The notes beneath the pieces are model-generated. The model searched no databases, had not been told where the DNA came from, and worked only from the letters and a program-made list of their open reading frames with translations. 64,000 nt of DNA from positions 10,560,945-10,624,944 of the forward strand of contig NC_134015.1 of NCBI RefSeq assembly GCF_040712315.1, written 5' to 3'. Of the stretch, positions 37,866-50,186 are shown piece by piece (the first letter of the stretch is position 1; the number at the start of each line of letters is the position of its first letter). Origin of the DNA: Castanea sativa (Eukaryota > Streptophyta > Magnoliopsida > Fagales > Fagaceae). A program made the translations under genes and the position numbers.

Positions 37866-38004
37866 ACACACCCTTGGTACGGTGATCACTTCATAATATA
37901 AATGCTTGTGAAGTGTAGGGGGCAAGGGCCGGAGTTCAAGTCTTCAGGAGGAAGCTTTACACACATATACACTTAGTTTAGGCTAGAGTAGATATTCTAT
38001 CTTG
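37866..38004 (+). mobile_element. SINE-like element, family 1
   Basis: It aligns with 13309-13455. It has a tRNA-like head with GGTGATCACTTCATAA and a box B-like GGAGTTCAAGTCTTCAGGAG, then AGCTTTACACACATATACAC, and ends TTCTATCTTG plus an A run. Three copies in one window suggest an active or formerly abundant family. Confidence 0.65.
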
Positions 38005-39656
38005 TAAAAAAAAATATAAAAAAAAAAATCATTCAAAGTTCACTGTAGATTATGTCCAAGATTAATGGTGTTATAAATTATTAGAGTTAAAATGTAACAT
38101 ATATAATGCCAGTTCCATTCTGCAAGTGCACACGAACTATCTTGCAAGGCTTTTCCAAGGGATTAGGCTAATAGTGACTAGCCTTTAGAGTTAAGACCTC
38201 GTATAATTCACAAGATCATGTGTTCAATATCCTTTCTCCTAATTATATAGTGTGTAAAATAAAAAGGATTATACTGATTCAAGGACTAGTCAAGTGATTT
38301 AAGAACTCTGAACACCTATGTTAGAGGAAAAACATTGTTAGGTTGAAACTTTCTATAAAAAATTTTAAAAAGAAGAAGAAGAAGAAGTTAGAGGTAAAAG
38401 TTTGGTTTTACATTGTTAGTTTGGTCTGCATTGCGCCAAGATGTGTAGCCCTGATTTTGATTTGGAATCAAATTAAGCCATGGATGATTTATATGTTGGC
38501 TCCATATAAGTGGCCGCAAGGATGATTGTTTGTAGAGTATTTTTAACACTAATGAATTGAATATAATCTTAATTAAGATTTTATGAAATTTAGAACCAAA
38601 GAAGAATACAATATTTAACTTGTGATTCAATGATTTTTTTTTCATGGAAGGAATAAGAATGGTAAAAAATTGGTTAGTTTTATTTTTTTTATTTGACAAT
38701 ATTCATACTCATGAACAATCAAAATTTACTTCACCCTTTTTTTCATGAATGAAAAAAAAAAAAAATCATGTGTAGACTCATCGACCTTACGCCACGTTAC
38801 AGTAATGGATAATACCACATGTATTATTGAGACTTTGATACGTGACAGTAATGTGTAATATCACGTATATCATTGGGACTTTGATAGAGATATCATCATA
38901 GGCACAACACATTTATTGAAGCGCTACTATTTAAACTGCTCAACTCTTGCTAAACATCATGTGAAGCGATATGAAAACTCTTACCTCCCAACTAAGAAGT
39001 ACAGACATGGACACAAATATTGATACAAATACCAACATCAAAACGACGCGGTGACATAAACAAATTATGAAAAATTATGATATAAAATGACTGATATGAC
39101 TCGACATTAATACTAACATCCTAAATAAATTATTCGTACTTTCTAGCAACCAAGCCAAACCCCAAATGTGGTTTTACTCTCACTTTTACCACTTGAGTTT
39201 GCTAGGGCATAAATGGCCAATGGATACATGGTCTACCCTACCCCAGCTTGCAGCAAATGATTGTTTTTTTTTTTTTAAAAAAAATATACAAAATTATTGA
39301 AAATTTTCAAAATGATGAATTTTCCATGATCACAAAGAAAATATTAAAAAAGCGAAAAAGAAAAGATGAAAGTCAAAAGTTGAAAGTATGAAATGGTTCA
39401 CATAGGGATCGGCGCTGAACGTCTCATTCCAAACCGACACCAACATTTAAAAGAATATGAAGAACACATCTTTTTAGGTAGCTCCTCCTACCGTTACTGT
39501 AACGCTTCAATACTGCACATTTGTTCAGTAAAGAAGTGGGATTCTTTTGTGTCCTAAAACAAAAGCTATTCCTTTCCCAAAGAAAAAAAAGAAAAGAAGA
39601 AAGACTAATGCATGTGTTTTAAAACCAAATAAAAAGGCATCTTGATTCTTGAGTTG
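38005..39656. other. intergenic DNA, no gene seen
   Basis: This is AT-rich. A short local repeat around GTGACAGTAATG(T/G)(A/G)TAATA occurs near 38800-38860. No supportable exon is present. Confidence 0.4.
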
Positions 39657-40003
39657 TAGGGTCTGTTTGGATAGAACTTATTGCTGAAAACTGAAAACTG
39701 AAAACTGAAAACACTGTAGCAAAATAATTTTTAAATGTGTGAATAGTATCGTGGGACCCATTTTTAATGAAAAAGTGGTTAAAAAGTGATATTTATGGGT
39801 CCCATGAACAGTGCAGGATGCACTGTTTACGCAAAAAGTCCAAATTCACGGCTGTGAACAGTACATAACAGTACATCAACAGTGAAAACTGTCTCCTGCT
39901 CTCCTCTGAAACGCATGAAGCAGGAAAAAAAAAAAAAAAAAAAAGAAGAAAACTTGAAAACGCAAAACTCAGACGTGGAAACGTGAATCCAAACACTCAC
40001 GTA
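39657..40003. mobile_element. MITE, GTTTGGAT-terminus family, copy 2
   Basis: The left terminus is GGTCTGTTTGGAT and the right terminus in reverse is GTGAGTGTTTGGAT. It shares GTGTGAATAGTATCGTGGGA, CCATTTTTAATGAAAAAGT and CACTGTT motifs with 25527-25883. It is flanked by GTAG on both sides. Confidence 0.75.
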
Positions 40004-40283
40004 GTCTGAAGAGTGATGCTTATTAATTATTATTGTTCCTGAATCAAAACACAGTTGTTCACATGTTTTCGAATTGGATTATTGTAGCAATTTGTTAAGG
40101 ATATTAGATTGATTTCAAAGTCATTTTCCATCTCTTTTTTTCCCTAGTATTTCTAGGGTCTTCACCTTCTATTTTATTTTATTTTTTGTGTTTCTCGTTT
40201 ATCAGTTTATCAAGATGAGAAAATAGTCTCTCATAATTTTCAATGAACTTCTTTAGGTAACAAATTTTGTGATGTTATTGATG

Positions 40284-40322
<39 letters not shown>

Positions 40323-41578
40323 TTTTTAATTTACAATTTTATAATTATTAATGATGCAAAAAATTGTCAATTTTACTCTTGTCTACTTGATGGACGATGC
40401 ATTATTTACAAAGAAAGTTAGAGAATGAATAAATGGATGGAACACTGGTGTGGTGTTGACCATAATCCCTATGATGATCAAGTTAGAAATAGGGAAAAGA
40501 TTTACTTAATAAATTAGATCAGTTGGAGAAAATGATATGACTAGTTTGTAGATAGTAGAGTACAAACATTTTCCTTTTACATTGTGTGAGTTTTTTGTCA
40601 CTCTCATTCATTCTTATAATGGATGTTCAAATTTATGAGTCAGGAAACGCTTGTTATTAATATTAGACCTTTATTGTTTTCAATAATCATTCATCTATTG
40701 AATTCATACGTTACTCTTCTATTGTTAAATATATTCAATGCTATAAACGATCTAACATTCAATGCTATGGATGGCCATTGTAAATTTATAGGCATCAGTT
40801 ATAACAATAACTACGAAAGAATTTAATCTTTGAACTTTTTTAATTAAAATTATTTAGGGGTGTCAATTAAGCTACAATGCTTTTGGTGTTAATTTTGTGA
40901 TTGACTTGAACAATAAACACCACCGCCAAAAAAAGCATTTAGAAAGATGCCGATGTGGTATTAGCCTAAACATCTCCTATGCCTAAGATGATACTCGTTT
41001 TAGAAATTAACTTGAAGAATTCACAAATATGTGAAGTGTACTTTGTACGTTACTTTCCTTATGGCATGTAATTATTTATATTGAATCTTAGTTAGTGACA
41101 TATTACCAAAGATGATCACCTGATTCTTTATCAAATTTTGCTCCACTCAAAGGGAGGAGTGAAATGCATTGGAAGGTACGAGAGGAGAATAACACAAAAC
41201 TTATTAGTTTGATTCTATCATTCTAATTAATCATCTCCTCTCTCTTTTGCTAAAGGAGCCTTCAAGTGAAATGTACCAATGAAATCATGAAAGTGCACAT
41301 CATCTTTATATGTTTCTTATCTTTTTTGCACATTATGAAATACTATCCCTTTTGCTTTTTTTTTTTGGGCCCAAGGGAAAGAATAATATCACAACACAGA
41401 TGAATAGAAGTTTTGATATATCAAAAGGTAATGGAACAAAATTTACTAATTTTAACAATTTCCAAGTAACATAAGCAATGGTACTTTTGCACTTTCGTAC
41501 CACTATCACCACTACCCCCACAAATTACACATACCTAAGATAACAAACCAAAACATAACTTAAAAATCTCTGATAAAT
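40004..41578. other. 3' flank of the HIPP gene and intergenic DNA
   Basis: It contains an (AT)n run at 40285-40314. No gene is recognised. Confidence 0.4.
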
Positions 41579-43543
41579 TTACATGATACTGCAACTACCA
41601 GTATTCTCATCACTAAACATGTGAGTGTAAGGATCGGGCTGCGCAGGGTGAAGCATGGGCGGCCCCGGCATGTAATTAATGGCCGGATGCGGCCGCCCAT
41701 ACATCATCGGTTGGTACATGTCATTGCCATTTGCCCTTTGTTGATTCATCATCATCATAGCCATGTATTGTTGTTGATTGTACGGATTGCCTGGCCCCAT
41801 TCCAGGTCCCATTCCTTGATAATATCCACTGTTCATTGCTGTGGTTGCAGGTAGACCTTGCACCGCAGGATAAGCTCCCATTTGGCCCATAGGATAATTA
41901 CCCATGTTGCCCATTGGATTTCCTTGTCTCATCTGGCCCATTGGATAACTACCCATGTGGCCCATTTGACCTCCTTGGCCCATTTGGCCCATAGGATAAT
42001 TACCCTTAAGGCCCATTTGGCCCATTTGGTCCATTTGCCCTCTTGGGGCCATTTGACCAACATTTCCACCTCCACCTCCACCACCACCACCCCCACCACC
42101 ACCACCACCTTTGTTTCCCTTGCCATGATTAGTGAAAGCAACATCAATGTCATGGAAGTCATTTTTCTTTTTGTTACTTTCATGGAACCCATCATTCTTG
42201 GCTCCACCTTTCTTGCCTCCATTGCCATTATTTTTTCCACCACCACCACCCTTAGTACCATGATTATTGGTACCCTTGTCAGTACCACCCTCTTTTTTGC
42301 TACCACTCCTACCAAATCCTAGCAATCCACCTAGAAACCCACCACCACTTTTGCCACCTTTTTTTTCTCCTCCACCACCTTTGTTTTGTTTCCCTCCCTT
42401 CTTATTCCCGCCGCCGCCGCCACCTCCACCACCACCTTTCTTCCCTCCATTGCCATTCTTACTATCCTTATTTCCACCCATACCACCCTTCACATCTAAA
42501 GGTATATCAATAACACCACCTTTCTTAGCATTTCCACCACCCCATTTATCATTCATGGGAGGCCCATTCATCGTAAAATTAGGCCCATATGGCCCATGGC
42601 CTTTACCCATTGGAGGCACCATCTTGTTGTTGGGTAAATGGTGGCCTTGAGCAAACTCATAATCACCATCATCAAACTCCTCATCATCAAATTCATCGTC
42701 AAATTCATCAAACTCATCACCAAATTCGTCAAACTCATCATCAAATTCATCCTCAGGAAAACTGAACTTGACAGATTTCTGGTCTTTAATGGGCACCTTC
42801 AGATCTTTAGCACCTTTCATTTGGTGTTGTGGTTGTTGGCCATGGCCACCCTTTTGGTCCTTCCCACCCTTCTGAGACTTGTTGTCTTTACCCCCTTTTC
42901 CGTGCTCAAATTGCATATTCTTGAACTGGTTATTGAGTTGGTTTTGGTTGTAGTTTGAACCTTTTTGAGGTCCCCATAGCTCTGCATGTTTCCCTGACTT
43001 CTCCAACTTATTTATGAGTTTAACTGGATCAACAACTCCTTTCACAGTCACCCTGCCTTGCTCTGCATCTATGTTGGTAGAATAAACTCCTACACAGAAA
43101 CAAAAGTAACAAGAGCCTAAATAAAAACTATATACACCCAATTAAATTGTACATACATAAAATTACAAAGTCATACTAAAAAATCACATACTAGAATTGA
43201 AATTTAAGACATAGAACTTTAATTCTGTAAGAAAAATCAGATAATAAAGTACATACCATCAATTTTCTGCAATAGTTTCTTTACTTTCTGCTTACATCCT
43301 TCACAGTGTATATTCACTCTAAGCACACAAGACTGCAAGGAAAAGCAACCCACAAACAACTTAAAATGACTTGTAAAAACCAAATTTTTACTAGGAAAGA
43401 AGAAGAAAAAAAAAAGAACATATCAATTGAGAAACAGTGGAAGAAATGAATAAAGGGTCCTAAAAGAGCTTCATTTCAGAACATGAAACATGAAAACATT
43501 TAGAATGGCGTACCTGCATCTTCATGACATCTTGTTTATTCAT
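41579..43543 (-). CDS. heavy-metal-associated isoprenylated plant protein (HIPP)
   Basis: Three exons (43543-43514, 43332-43257 and 43089-41579) give 538 aa in one frame. The HMA fold is at residues about 11-75, with the metal site MNIHCEGC-like as [14 protein letters not shown] (CxxC) and [17 protein letters not shown]. An acidic run of Asp, Glu and Phe follows (about residues 150-185). Then come Gly-Lys repeats, a poly-Gly run, a Met-Gly-Gln-rich section with a repeated MGQMG motif, and the C-terminal CSIM. CSIM is a CaaX box for farnesylation, so membrane attachment is predicted. Such proteins bind metals or partner proteins in stress and development. The size and Gly-rich tail fit the HIPP32-34 type, but I do not assign a member. 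Confidence 0.92.
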
Positions 43544-43560
43544 CTTTTTTTCTCACACAC

Positions 43561-43591
<31 letters not shown>

Positions 43592-43700
43592 AATAAAAGA
43601 AGGAAATGGATCTGTAACGCTGAAACTGTAAGCTGAGAATAGTGAGAATTTACTAAGGGGGTACTATAAAAGAGAGTCTGAGAGTTCAAAGGCGTTTGGT
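43544..43700 (-). promoter_or_regulatory. HIPP 5' leader with CT-rich tract
   Basis: Directly upstream of the HIPP start is a (GA)n-rich run (43559-43591, CT on the coding strand). CT-rich leaders of this kind are common in plant 5' UTRs. The transcription start is not defined. Confidence 0.45.
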
Positions 43701-45316
43701 GAGCATTAAACACTTATCTTTAAGCTTTGTCTGTGTGTTTCAGGCTAGTCTGTTGTTTTTTGAACTTAAATATTTTAACAAGCGCAAAAGGCGGTTGCTC
43801 AAGATACAAGAAATATCTTATATATAAACAACTGGAAAAGGCTTGTCTGGGCATTGCTTTTTGGGTAAACGTGCTTAACAGCCTAACTTAGCAACAAGGA
43901 AAAGACATAATTACATTAATATCAATTTACCACTAGCCAAGAAGATTCCACTGCACAAGCTTTTCATCTAGCCCATTTTTCATGGGCTTCATTTGCATGT
44001 GGGCTTACTAACTTTTAAGCTGGATCCAATCTTTAAAAAAAAATTGAGGTTAAAATTGTAAATTTCAGTCTGTTTCTCAAATTTTAATTTAATTATGTCA
44101 GTTTTGTCACTCAATTTTCAAAATCAAATCAAAATAATAATTGCGATATCAATTTTCAAATGCACACTTCATAATAATGTTTATTAATGTCACTTTTAGA
44201 TATTCCCGCTTGACTTAGAAGAGATTTGAATGCAGAAATCGATTTGATTTTAAAATCTTAATAGTTGAAGGACCAAGCTCAACATTGTCCAAATTAGTAA
44301 TTTAAAACAAAAAAGTTGATTTATAAGAAAGCATGGTATCTATAAACCTATATCTAGCAAGTAAAGTTTCTTAATTTTGTACTACACAGTATAAATCAAA
44401 TCCCAAGAATTTAGCTAATCAAATCAAATCAAAATCTCATGGCAACTATTGGCAAGAATGAGGCTGTAATAGAGGAAGAGAGTTTACACATTGTTTATCA
44501 AAAAGAGTTACACACTGTTTTAGCCAATCATTGAACAGAAATGAAAATCAAATAAAGAGATGTTCCATCTAAAATCATGAGTTGTATTGTATATCTGCTG
44601 TGAGACCCCTCCACCACAATAATTAACTGCTGTGACGTTCATCAAGCACATGAGTTGTATCAGAATTTTTTTTTTTTAGCTAAAACAGAAACCTTGGCCT
44701 TTTTTGAGTGTTTTTTTTTTTTTTTCTTTCACAGTATTGAAATACCTTGGTCGCATCATTGCTGCAATGATTGTACTCTACTCGGTTTGTGCGTGTGATC
44801 ATTTTACACAAAGATTGCATTTATAATTTAACATTATAGGAAACATGCACTATCGATCTTGGTTTCACTTTTCAATTAAAAATACTCCTTTTAGATCAAA
44901 GCCACTTATATTGTGGAGCAGCTTTTTGGAGGTATGGATGCAAACTTGACTATATTGGGAGATTGTGGAGAATTTTTATACTGGAAAACAGGTTGATAGA
45001 GATATGAATTTGAGGAGAAGAATACTGTGATTTTATTTAAATGCCCATTATTCCATATCTTAGTTTTTATGCTCAAGTGGTCCTTCTGTTTTTATAGCAC
45101 CAACTTGACCCTTAGTTACTTGCCCTTGACCAATTATTTACTCCCTTTCTATGCAGAGACAGAGAGAGAGAGCACCAGCAGAAGAACAATAAGTTTATAG
45201 AGACAAAATTATTCTCACAATTCTTCATAATTATTGAGATGACAAGTTATTAACTGAAAATACTATGAAATGACACTTATTTCGTATAAGTTTTGTGGGA
45301 GTTTAGGAGGTGAGGG
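43701..45316. other. intergenic DNA, no gene seen
   Basis: This AT-rich sequence lies between the HIPP gene and the foldback element. No exon or repeat boundary was recognised. Confidence 0.4.
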
Positions 45317-45326
45317 ATTCAGTATC
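45317..45326. repeat. left 10-bp target duplication of the foldback element
   Basis: ATTCAGTATC immediately precedes the element terminus GAGTCTTTTGG. The identical sequence follows the other terminus at 46952-46961. Confidence 0.92.
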
Positions 45327-45910
45327 GAGTCTTTTGGCTAAATATTGTAAAAAATGAAGTTTTTTGTTGTTATAGCCACTGTTCAAAGTTATTTAGCAAA
45401 ATGAGGAAAGAGAATGAATTTCGGCAACAGCGTTGCCGAAATTGCATAAAAAAGTATGAGAGAGAAATAAATTTGCAGGTGATGGCAGGATTTGAATTTC
45501 GGTAATCCCATTACCGAAATTCCTGCTGCCCAAACCATTACCCGAGTGAGTGCCCAAATAAAAACAATTGTGGCAATGCCATTGACGAAAATGGGAAAAA
45601 AAAAAAAAAAAAAAAAACCAATTGAGGTGCCATTGCCGAAAATGAGAGAAAAGAAAAAAAAACCAATTGAAGTGCCATTGCCGAAAATGGGAGAAAAGTA
45701 AAAAAAAAAAAAAAAAAGTCAATTGTGGCAATGGCATTGCCGAAAATGGGGGAAAATATTTTAAAAAAAAATCAATTGTGGCAATGGCATTGCCGAAAAT
45801 GGGGAAAAAAAGTTTAAAAAAAAAAAAATCTATTGTGGCAATGGCATTGCCGAAAATGGGTGAGAAAAAAAAATTGTGGCAACCAAGTCGCCGAAAATGG
45901 AGGGAAAAAA

Positions 45911-46085
45911 AATGCTTCGTCCACAACATTTTTCACAACAAATTACAAGTGGTTAGTTGTTATTGGTTTAAATTTAAACTTAATACTAAGATAACTTTTG
46001 TGCCCCAATAATAACAATCAGTAACAACCTGCTAGTTAGGATTTGTTGTAAAAATATTGTGAAAATATTATAGACATATCATTTC
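45911..46085. mobile_element. nested MITE in the left arm
   Basis: It is related to the solo element at 49801-49971 by its ends (AACATTTTTCACAACAAAT and TTGTTGTAAAAATATTGTGA). The matching copy in inverted orientation is at 46233-46397. Confidence 0.65.
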
Positions 46086-46232
46086 TCAAAAAAATTGTGG
46101 TGCCGAAATAGAAGAAAAAAAAAGTGGCAAATTGTTTTTTTTTTCCCTCTATTTCGGCAATGCAATTGCCACAAAACAATTTGCCACTTTTTTTTTTTTT
46201 TTTTTTTCTATTTTGACACTACGATTTTTTTT

Positions 46233-46397
46233 AGAAATGATACATCCACAACATTTTTACAACAAATCCTAACTGGCAAGTTGTTACTGATTGTTATTAT
46301 TAGGGCACAAAAGTTATCTTAGTATTAAGTTTAAATTTAAACCAATAACAACTAACCACTTGTAATTTGTTGTGAAAAATGTTGTGGACGAAGCATT
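46233..46397. mobile_element. nested MITE in the right arm
   Basis: This is the inverted counterpart of 45911-46085, with a handful of substitutions and a short end difference where TTGTGGATGTATCATTT replaces the left-arm sequence. Its presence in both arms means the arms were copied after the insertion. Confidence 0.65.
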
Positions 46398-46951
46398 TTT
46401 TTTCCCTCCATTTTCGGCGACTTGGTTGCCACAATTTTTTTTTCTCACTCATTTTCGGCAATGCCATTGCCACAATAGATTTTTTTTTTTTTTTTTTACT
46501 TTTTTTTCCCCATTTTCGGCAATGCCATTGCCACAATTGAATTTTTTTTTTTAATATTTTCCCCCATTTTCGGCAATGCCATTGCCACAATTGAATTTTT
46601 TTTTTTTTTTTTTTTTTTTTTTCCTTTTCTCTCATTTTCGGCAATGGCACCTCAATTGGGTTTTTTTTTTTTTTTTTTTTTTCCCATTTTCGTCAATGGC
46701 ATTGCCACAATTGTTTTTATTTGGGCACTCACTCGGGTAATGGTTTGGGCAGCAGGAATTTCGGTAATGGGATTACCAAAATTCAAATCCTGCCATCACC
46801 TGCAAATTTATTTCTCTCTCATACTTTTTTATGCAATTTCGGCAACGCTGTTGCCGAAATTCATTCTCTTTCCTCATTTTGCTAAATAACTTTGAACAGT
46901 GGCTATAATAACAAAAAACTTCATTTTTTGCAATATTTAGCCAAAAGACTC

Positions 46952-46961
46952 ATTCAGTATC
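46952..46961. repeat. right 10-bp target duplication of the foldback element
   Basis: ATTCAGTATC directly follows the terminus CCAAAAGACTC. Confidence 0.92.
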
Positions 46962-47359
46962 TGCAATAGAGTAGTTTTAATATCATATACTATTTTACAA
47001 TTTTTTACTATAATTCTGATGTGCCAGAGTGTGGGTAATTGCCTATCATACTTATATATGAACCTACAATTTTTTCTTCACTACTCATATTTTTCCACAT
47101 TATATTTGTGATAAAGAAATTGTGAGATAAATTATACTATTAGATTTTCTCAAGCAATAATAAGGTCCTATTTGGTAGAGTGGTTAGAACCCACATTTTT
47201 AATTTTTAAACAACATCATACACTTTTTTATTTATATGTATTTTAAAAAATTACAAATAATATTACTCAAACACCCTGCCCAGCCACCCAAAATATTTTT
47301 AACTATTCACAAAAAGTAGCCAATAATATACAACAAAGTTAGGTTATTGTCTAAAGCAT

Positions 47360-47395
<36 letters not shown>

Positions 47396-49790
47396 AGTAC
47401 AAACAAATATCTCAAGGCAAGCAAAATTGTCATTTCAGAGACAGAGATATTTTTTGTTTATTTATTACTATTATCATTATAGTACGGACACACGCAGCAT
47501 CTTAAAACTATTCCAAATGGATCCTATAGACATGCACTAGAGTCAAAAACAGACAGAATTAAAAAGTGTTTGGACCCCTTCTTTTGCAACCAAATTATTA
47601 TTATTATTTGTTCTTCTTAAAAGCATCGCCAGTGAAGGAAATGCTGTCATTAAACCCTTCCTTTGCCTGTAAAAGATGTTTGAACGGTGACAGAAAAGAC
47701 TCCCCTCTACAGGGCACAACCCCTAAAAAAAATCTATCATGCTTATGTGCTTTATTGTGTTTGTGCATGGGTTTGCTCAGAAATCGGCTTTTGCTATCCC
47801 CAAACATTGACTAATCAACTGCTTTATTCATTTGCATTTGTTGGAATTATAAGGAAATAGTTCTATTGAACTCTTTAATGGTTCAAATTTTGAGGGCTAA
47901 AATCCAATTATTTGGCAGCCATATTAAATTCATCGAACATTCGAACCCTTTAAAGGCAATCTCTAGTGGAGTGCTTGTATATTTCTGATCCTTCTTTATA
48001 GAAAGCTCACCATTAAAACATGCCCTTTTTGAAATCAAATCAAACCACTTTCATGGTGTTAGAGCTCAAAATGAAGTTTAAGATTTGAATTTATGTTAAT
48101 CAATGCCTAACTTGGTACAACTAGTCCTTAACACAACACAAGAACTGTAACTATTTTCATGTAGTATGTATATCTAGAGCTACAATTAAGGCAAAGATAT
48201 TTGCCATTGGGATTGTTGATTAAGTCTGATGATGATTTTACCTGATGTCAGACAGTCAGAGTCAAAGTTTCTAAGGAATATTATCTGCATAGGAATGAAG
48301 ACACGGTAAATTTTGTCACAGTTAAAGCAGAATTGCATGCCGAAAAAGGATAAATAAAACACTCAGGATAAAACAGAACAATAAAAGTTGATGTAAATTG
48401 TTGTCTTGACTCCCTTGAGTACATACATATAATTTTAGTCAGTAGAAATTTATGCACAAACCTCGGAGGAAGATTCAGATGATCTATATAAAAAGTTCGG
48501 ATAATGTATGTCCTTAAGGTACACATTAAATTATTTATTTATGGTAAAAAAATTTTAAAAATTAAAAAAATTGTCAATATTTTTTCAATTCTCGAGAAAT
48601 TTTTGTCCAAAAATAAATATTTATTGTATGCTCTAAAGGCAAACATTAGCAAAATTTATATATATATATATATATATTATTCTTCATGAGAATCACGTGC
48701 ATAAGCATGCATTTTTTTTTTTACAGATTTACTAATTTATTTCTTTGTCCAAAGCTAGTTAAAGTATAGTTACATCTTATAATAAAATCTCTTAAAATAT
48801 GTAAATAAGCCTTTTTTTTTTTAATCGCATTTGCTGAAAATTTTTGTTAAAAGTGTATTGAACTATATTTGTACTTTAAAAAAGTTAAAAAAAAAAAGTA
48901 GTATAAAAAAATAATTAAAGATTTAAAAAATTGTACATAAAAAAAAAAAAAAAACTAATATCAAGCACACACTAAATTAAGTATAAACTTCAGTAATAAG
49001 TCATAATCCATGTCCTAACTTGTAAGATATTTTTTTTTTCATGAGAAGTGATACTTTGATCACCTCATTAGTAGTTGCTTATACACTACCCTTTTCTCAA
49101 ACTACTCAACCTATGAAAAAGAAAGACACAGAATTCTAAAAAAATATTAGTTGCTTATACACTACCTTTACTTATTCAGGCTACTCAACCAGTGAGAAAG
49201 TAAAGATAAGGAAGCAACCCAACCAATAATAGTTTGGAAATGACATTACAATAGCACTATTTGTTGTTGTTTGTTGTTGTTGTTGGTGGTGTTGTTTTCA
49301 GCATTATTGTCGTATGTGATTGTGAAAGTAGGGGGCTGAAGAAGAGGAATGGGAGAGAAAAGACGATAATAAATATAAGATCTAATGCTTGCTGCACTAC
49401 TATTGACTGTCCCCTATGGCTCTTCTTGACTGTCAGTTGTACCTTCTTCAGCCCCACCTCATGATCATGAATCGTGGTCACGCAAAGCAACAAGCAAATA
49501 TTAATTGCTTAATAGGTACATTTTGTTCACACATGTGCGTGTGCATTTTCACTTCTACTTTGCCATGTTCCTGTATGTCTACTGACTCTGTATTTTACAT
49601 TGATGATCTAACTAAGTTCATCTTGCTCTTAAAGACTCCTTCACAACCATAAAATAAATAAATAAAGACTCCTTCACATGTAGTGATGATGTACATAACA
49701 GAAATAAATTTCTGAGTGACAAAAGCCAGCTTACATAACAAAAATAAATTGAAATAAGGTTTCCTTTTTTGGATTAATAATGTTAGATAT
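46962..49790. other. intergenic DNA, no gene seen
   Basis: It contains a (CT)n microsatellite at 47362-47390 and an (AT)n run near 48657-48677. A direct repeat around TTAGTTGCTTATACACTACC occurs at about 49069 and 49148. No supportable exon is present. Confidence 0.4.
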
Positions 49791-49800
49791 TTACGTAAAA

Positions 49801-49971
49801 AGAAATGCTACCTCTATAATATTTTCATAACAAATTTTAATTAGCACATTATTGTTATAAGTTTTTAATTTGAATTCACTATTGAAATTATTTTGTCATC
49901 TACTAGTAACAGCGAGTAACAACTTGTCAATTAAAATTTGTTGTGAAAATATTATGAATATAACATTTTTC
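49801..49971. mobile_element. MITE, solo copy of the nested family
   Basis: The terminal inverted repeats pair AGAAATGCTACC...ATATTTTCATAACAAATTTT with the reverse of the right end. It is flanked by TTACGTAAAA and TTACCTAAAA, a 10-bp duplication with one mismatch. Confidence 0.65.
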
Positions 49972-50186
49972 TTACCTAAAAGATAATATAATAATAAAAG
50001 AATAGGTAATATTCACAGTACGCTTAGGTTTAGGTTTAATATCTATTCATCTTTTGGGTTTAATAATAGCACACTAAGTGAAATAGCGGCAACATGGAAA
50101 GCTAGTAGTGGGAAAAGCTCAACAGTCAAGATTCAATATGGAAAATCTGATACTCGGTCCAATCTAATTTGGTGTTATTTGTTTTA

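Larger units (their letters stand above)
45327..46951. mobile_element. foldback element with near-complete inverted arms (Mutator-type TSD)
   Basis: A 1,625-bp element consists almost wholly of two arms of about 800 bp in inverted orientation around a loop near 46137-46175. The ends are GAGTCTTTTGGCTAAATATT and its complement, flanked by a perfect 10-bp duplication. Each arm carries about seven copies of a unit. The core of the unit is GGCAATGGCATTGCC, itself a perfect palindrome, followed by GAAAATGGG and an A run. Each arm also has two related palindromes (TTTCGGCAACAGCGTTGCCGAAA and TTTCGGTAATCCCATTACCG). Both arms contain the same nested MITE (45911-46085 and 46233-46397). No transposase is encoded. 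A transcript crossing it would form a very long hairpin. Confidence 0.9.

Noticed and set aside
42267..42650. Long proline-rich open frame on the plus strand
   Set aside because: It is the antisense of the Gly-rich part of the HIPP exon and has no support of its own.
45393..45929. Open frame of 178 codons on the minus strand, with a mirror frame on the plus strand
   Set aside because: It is created by repeat units and A/T runs of the foldback element. The peptide is a low-complexity Phe-rich repeat.
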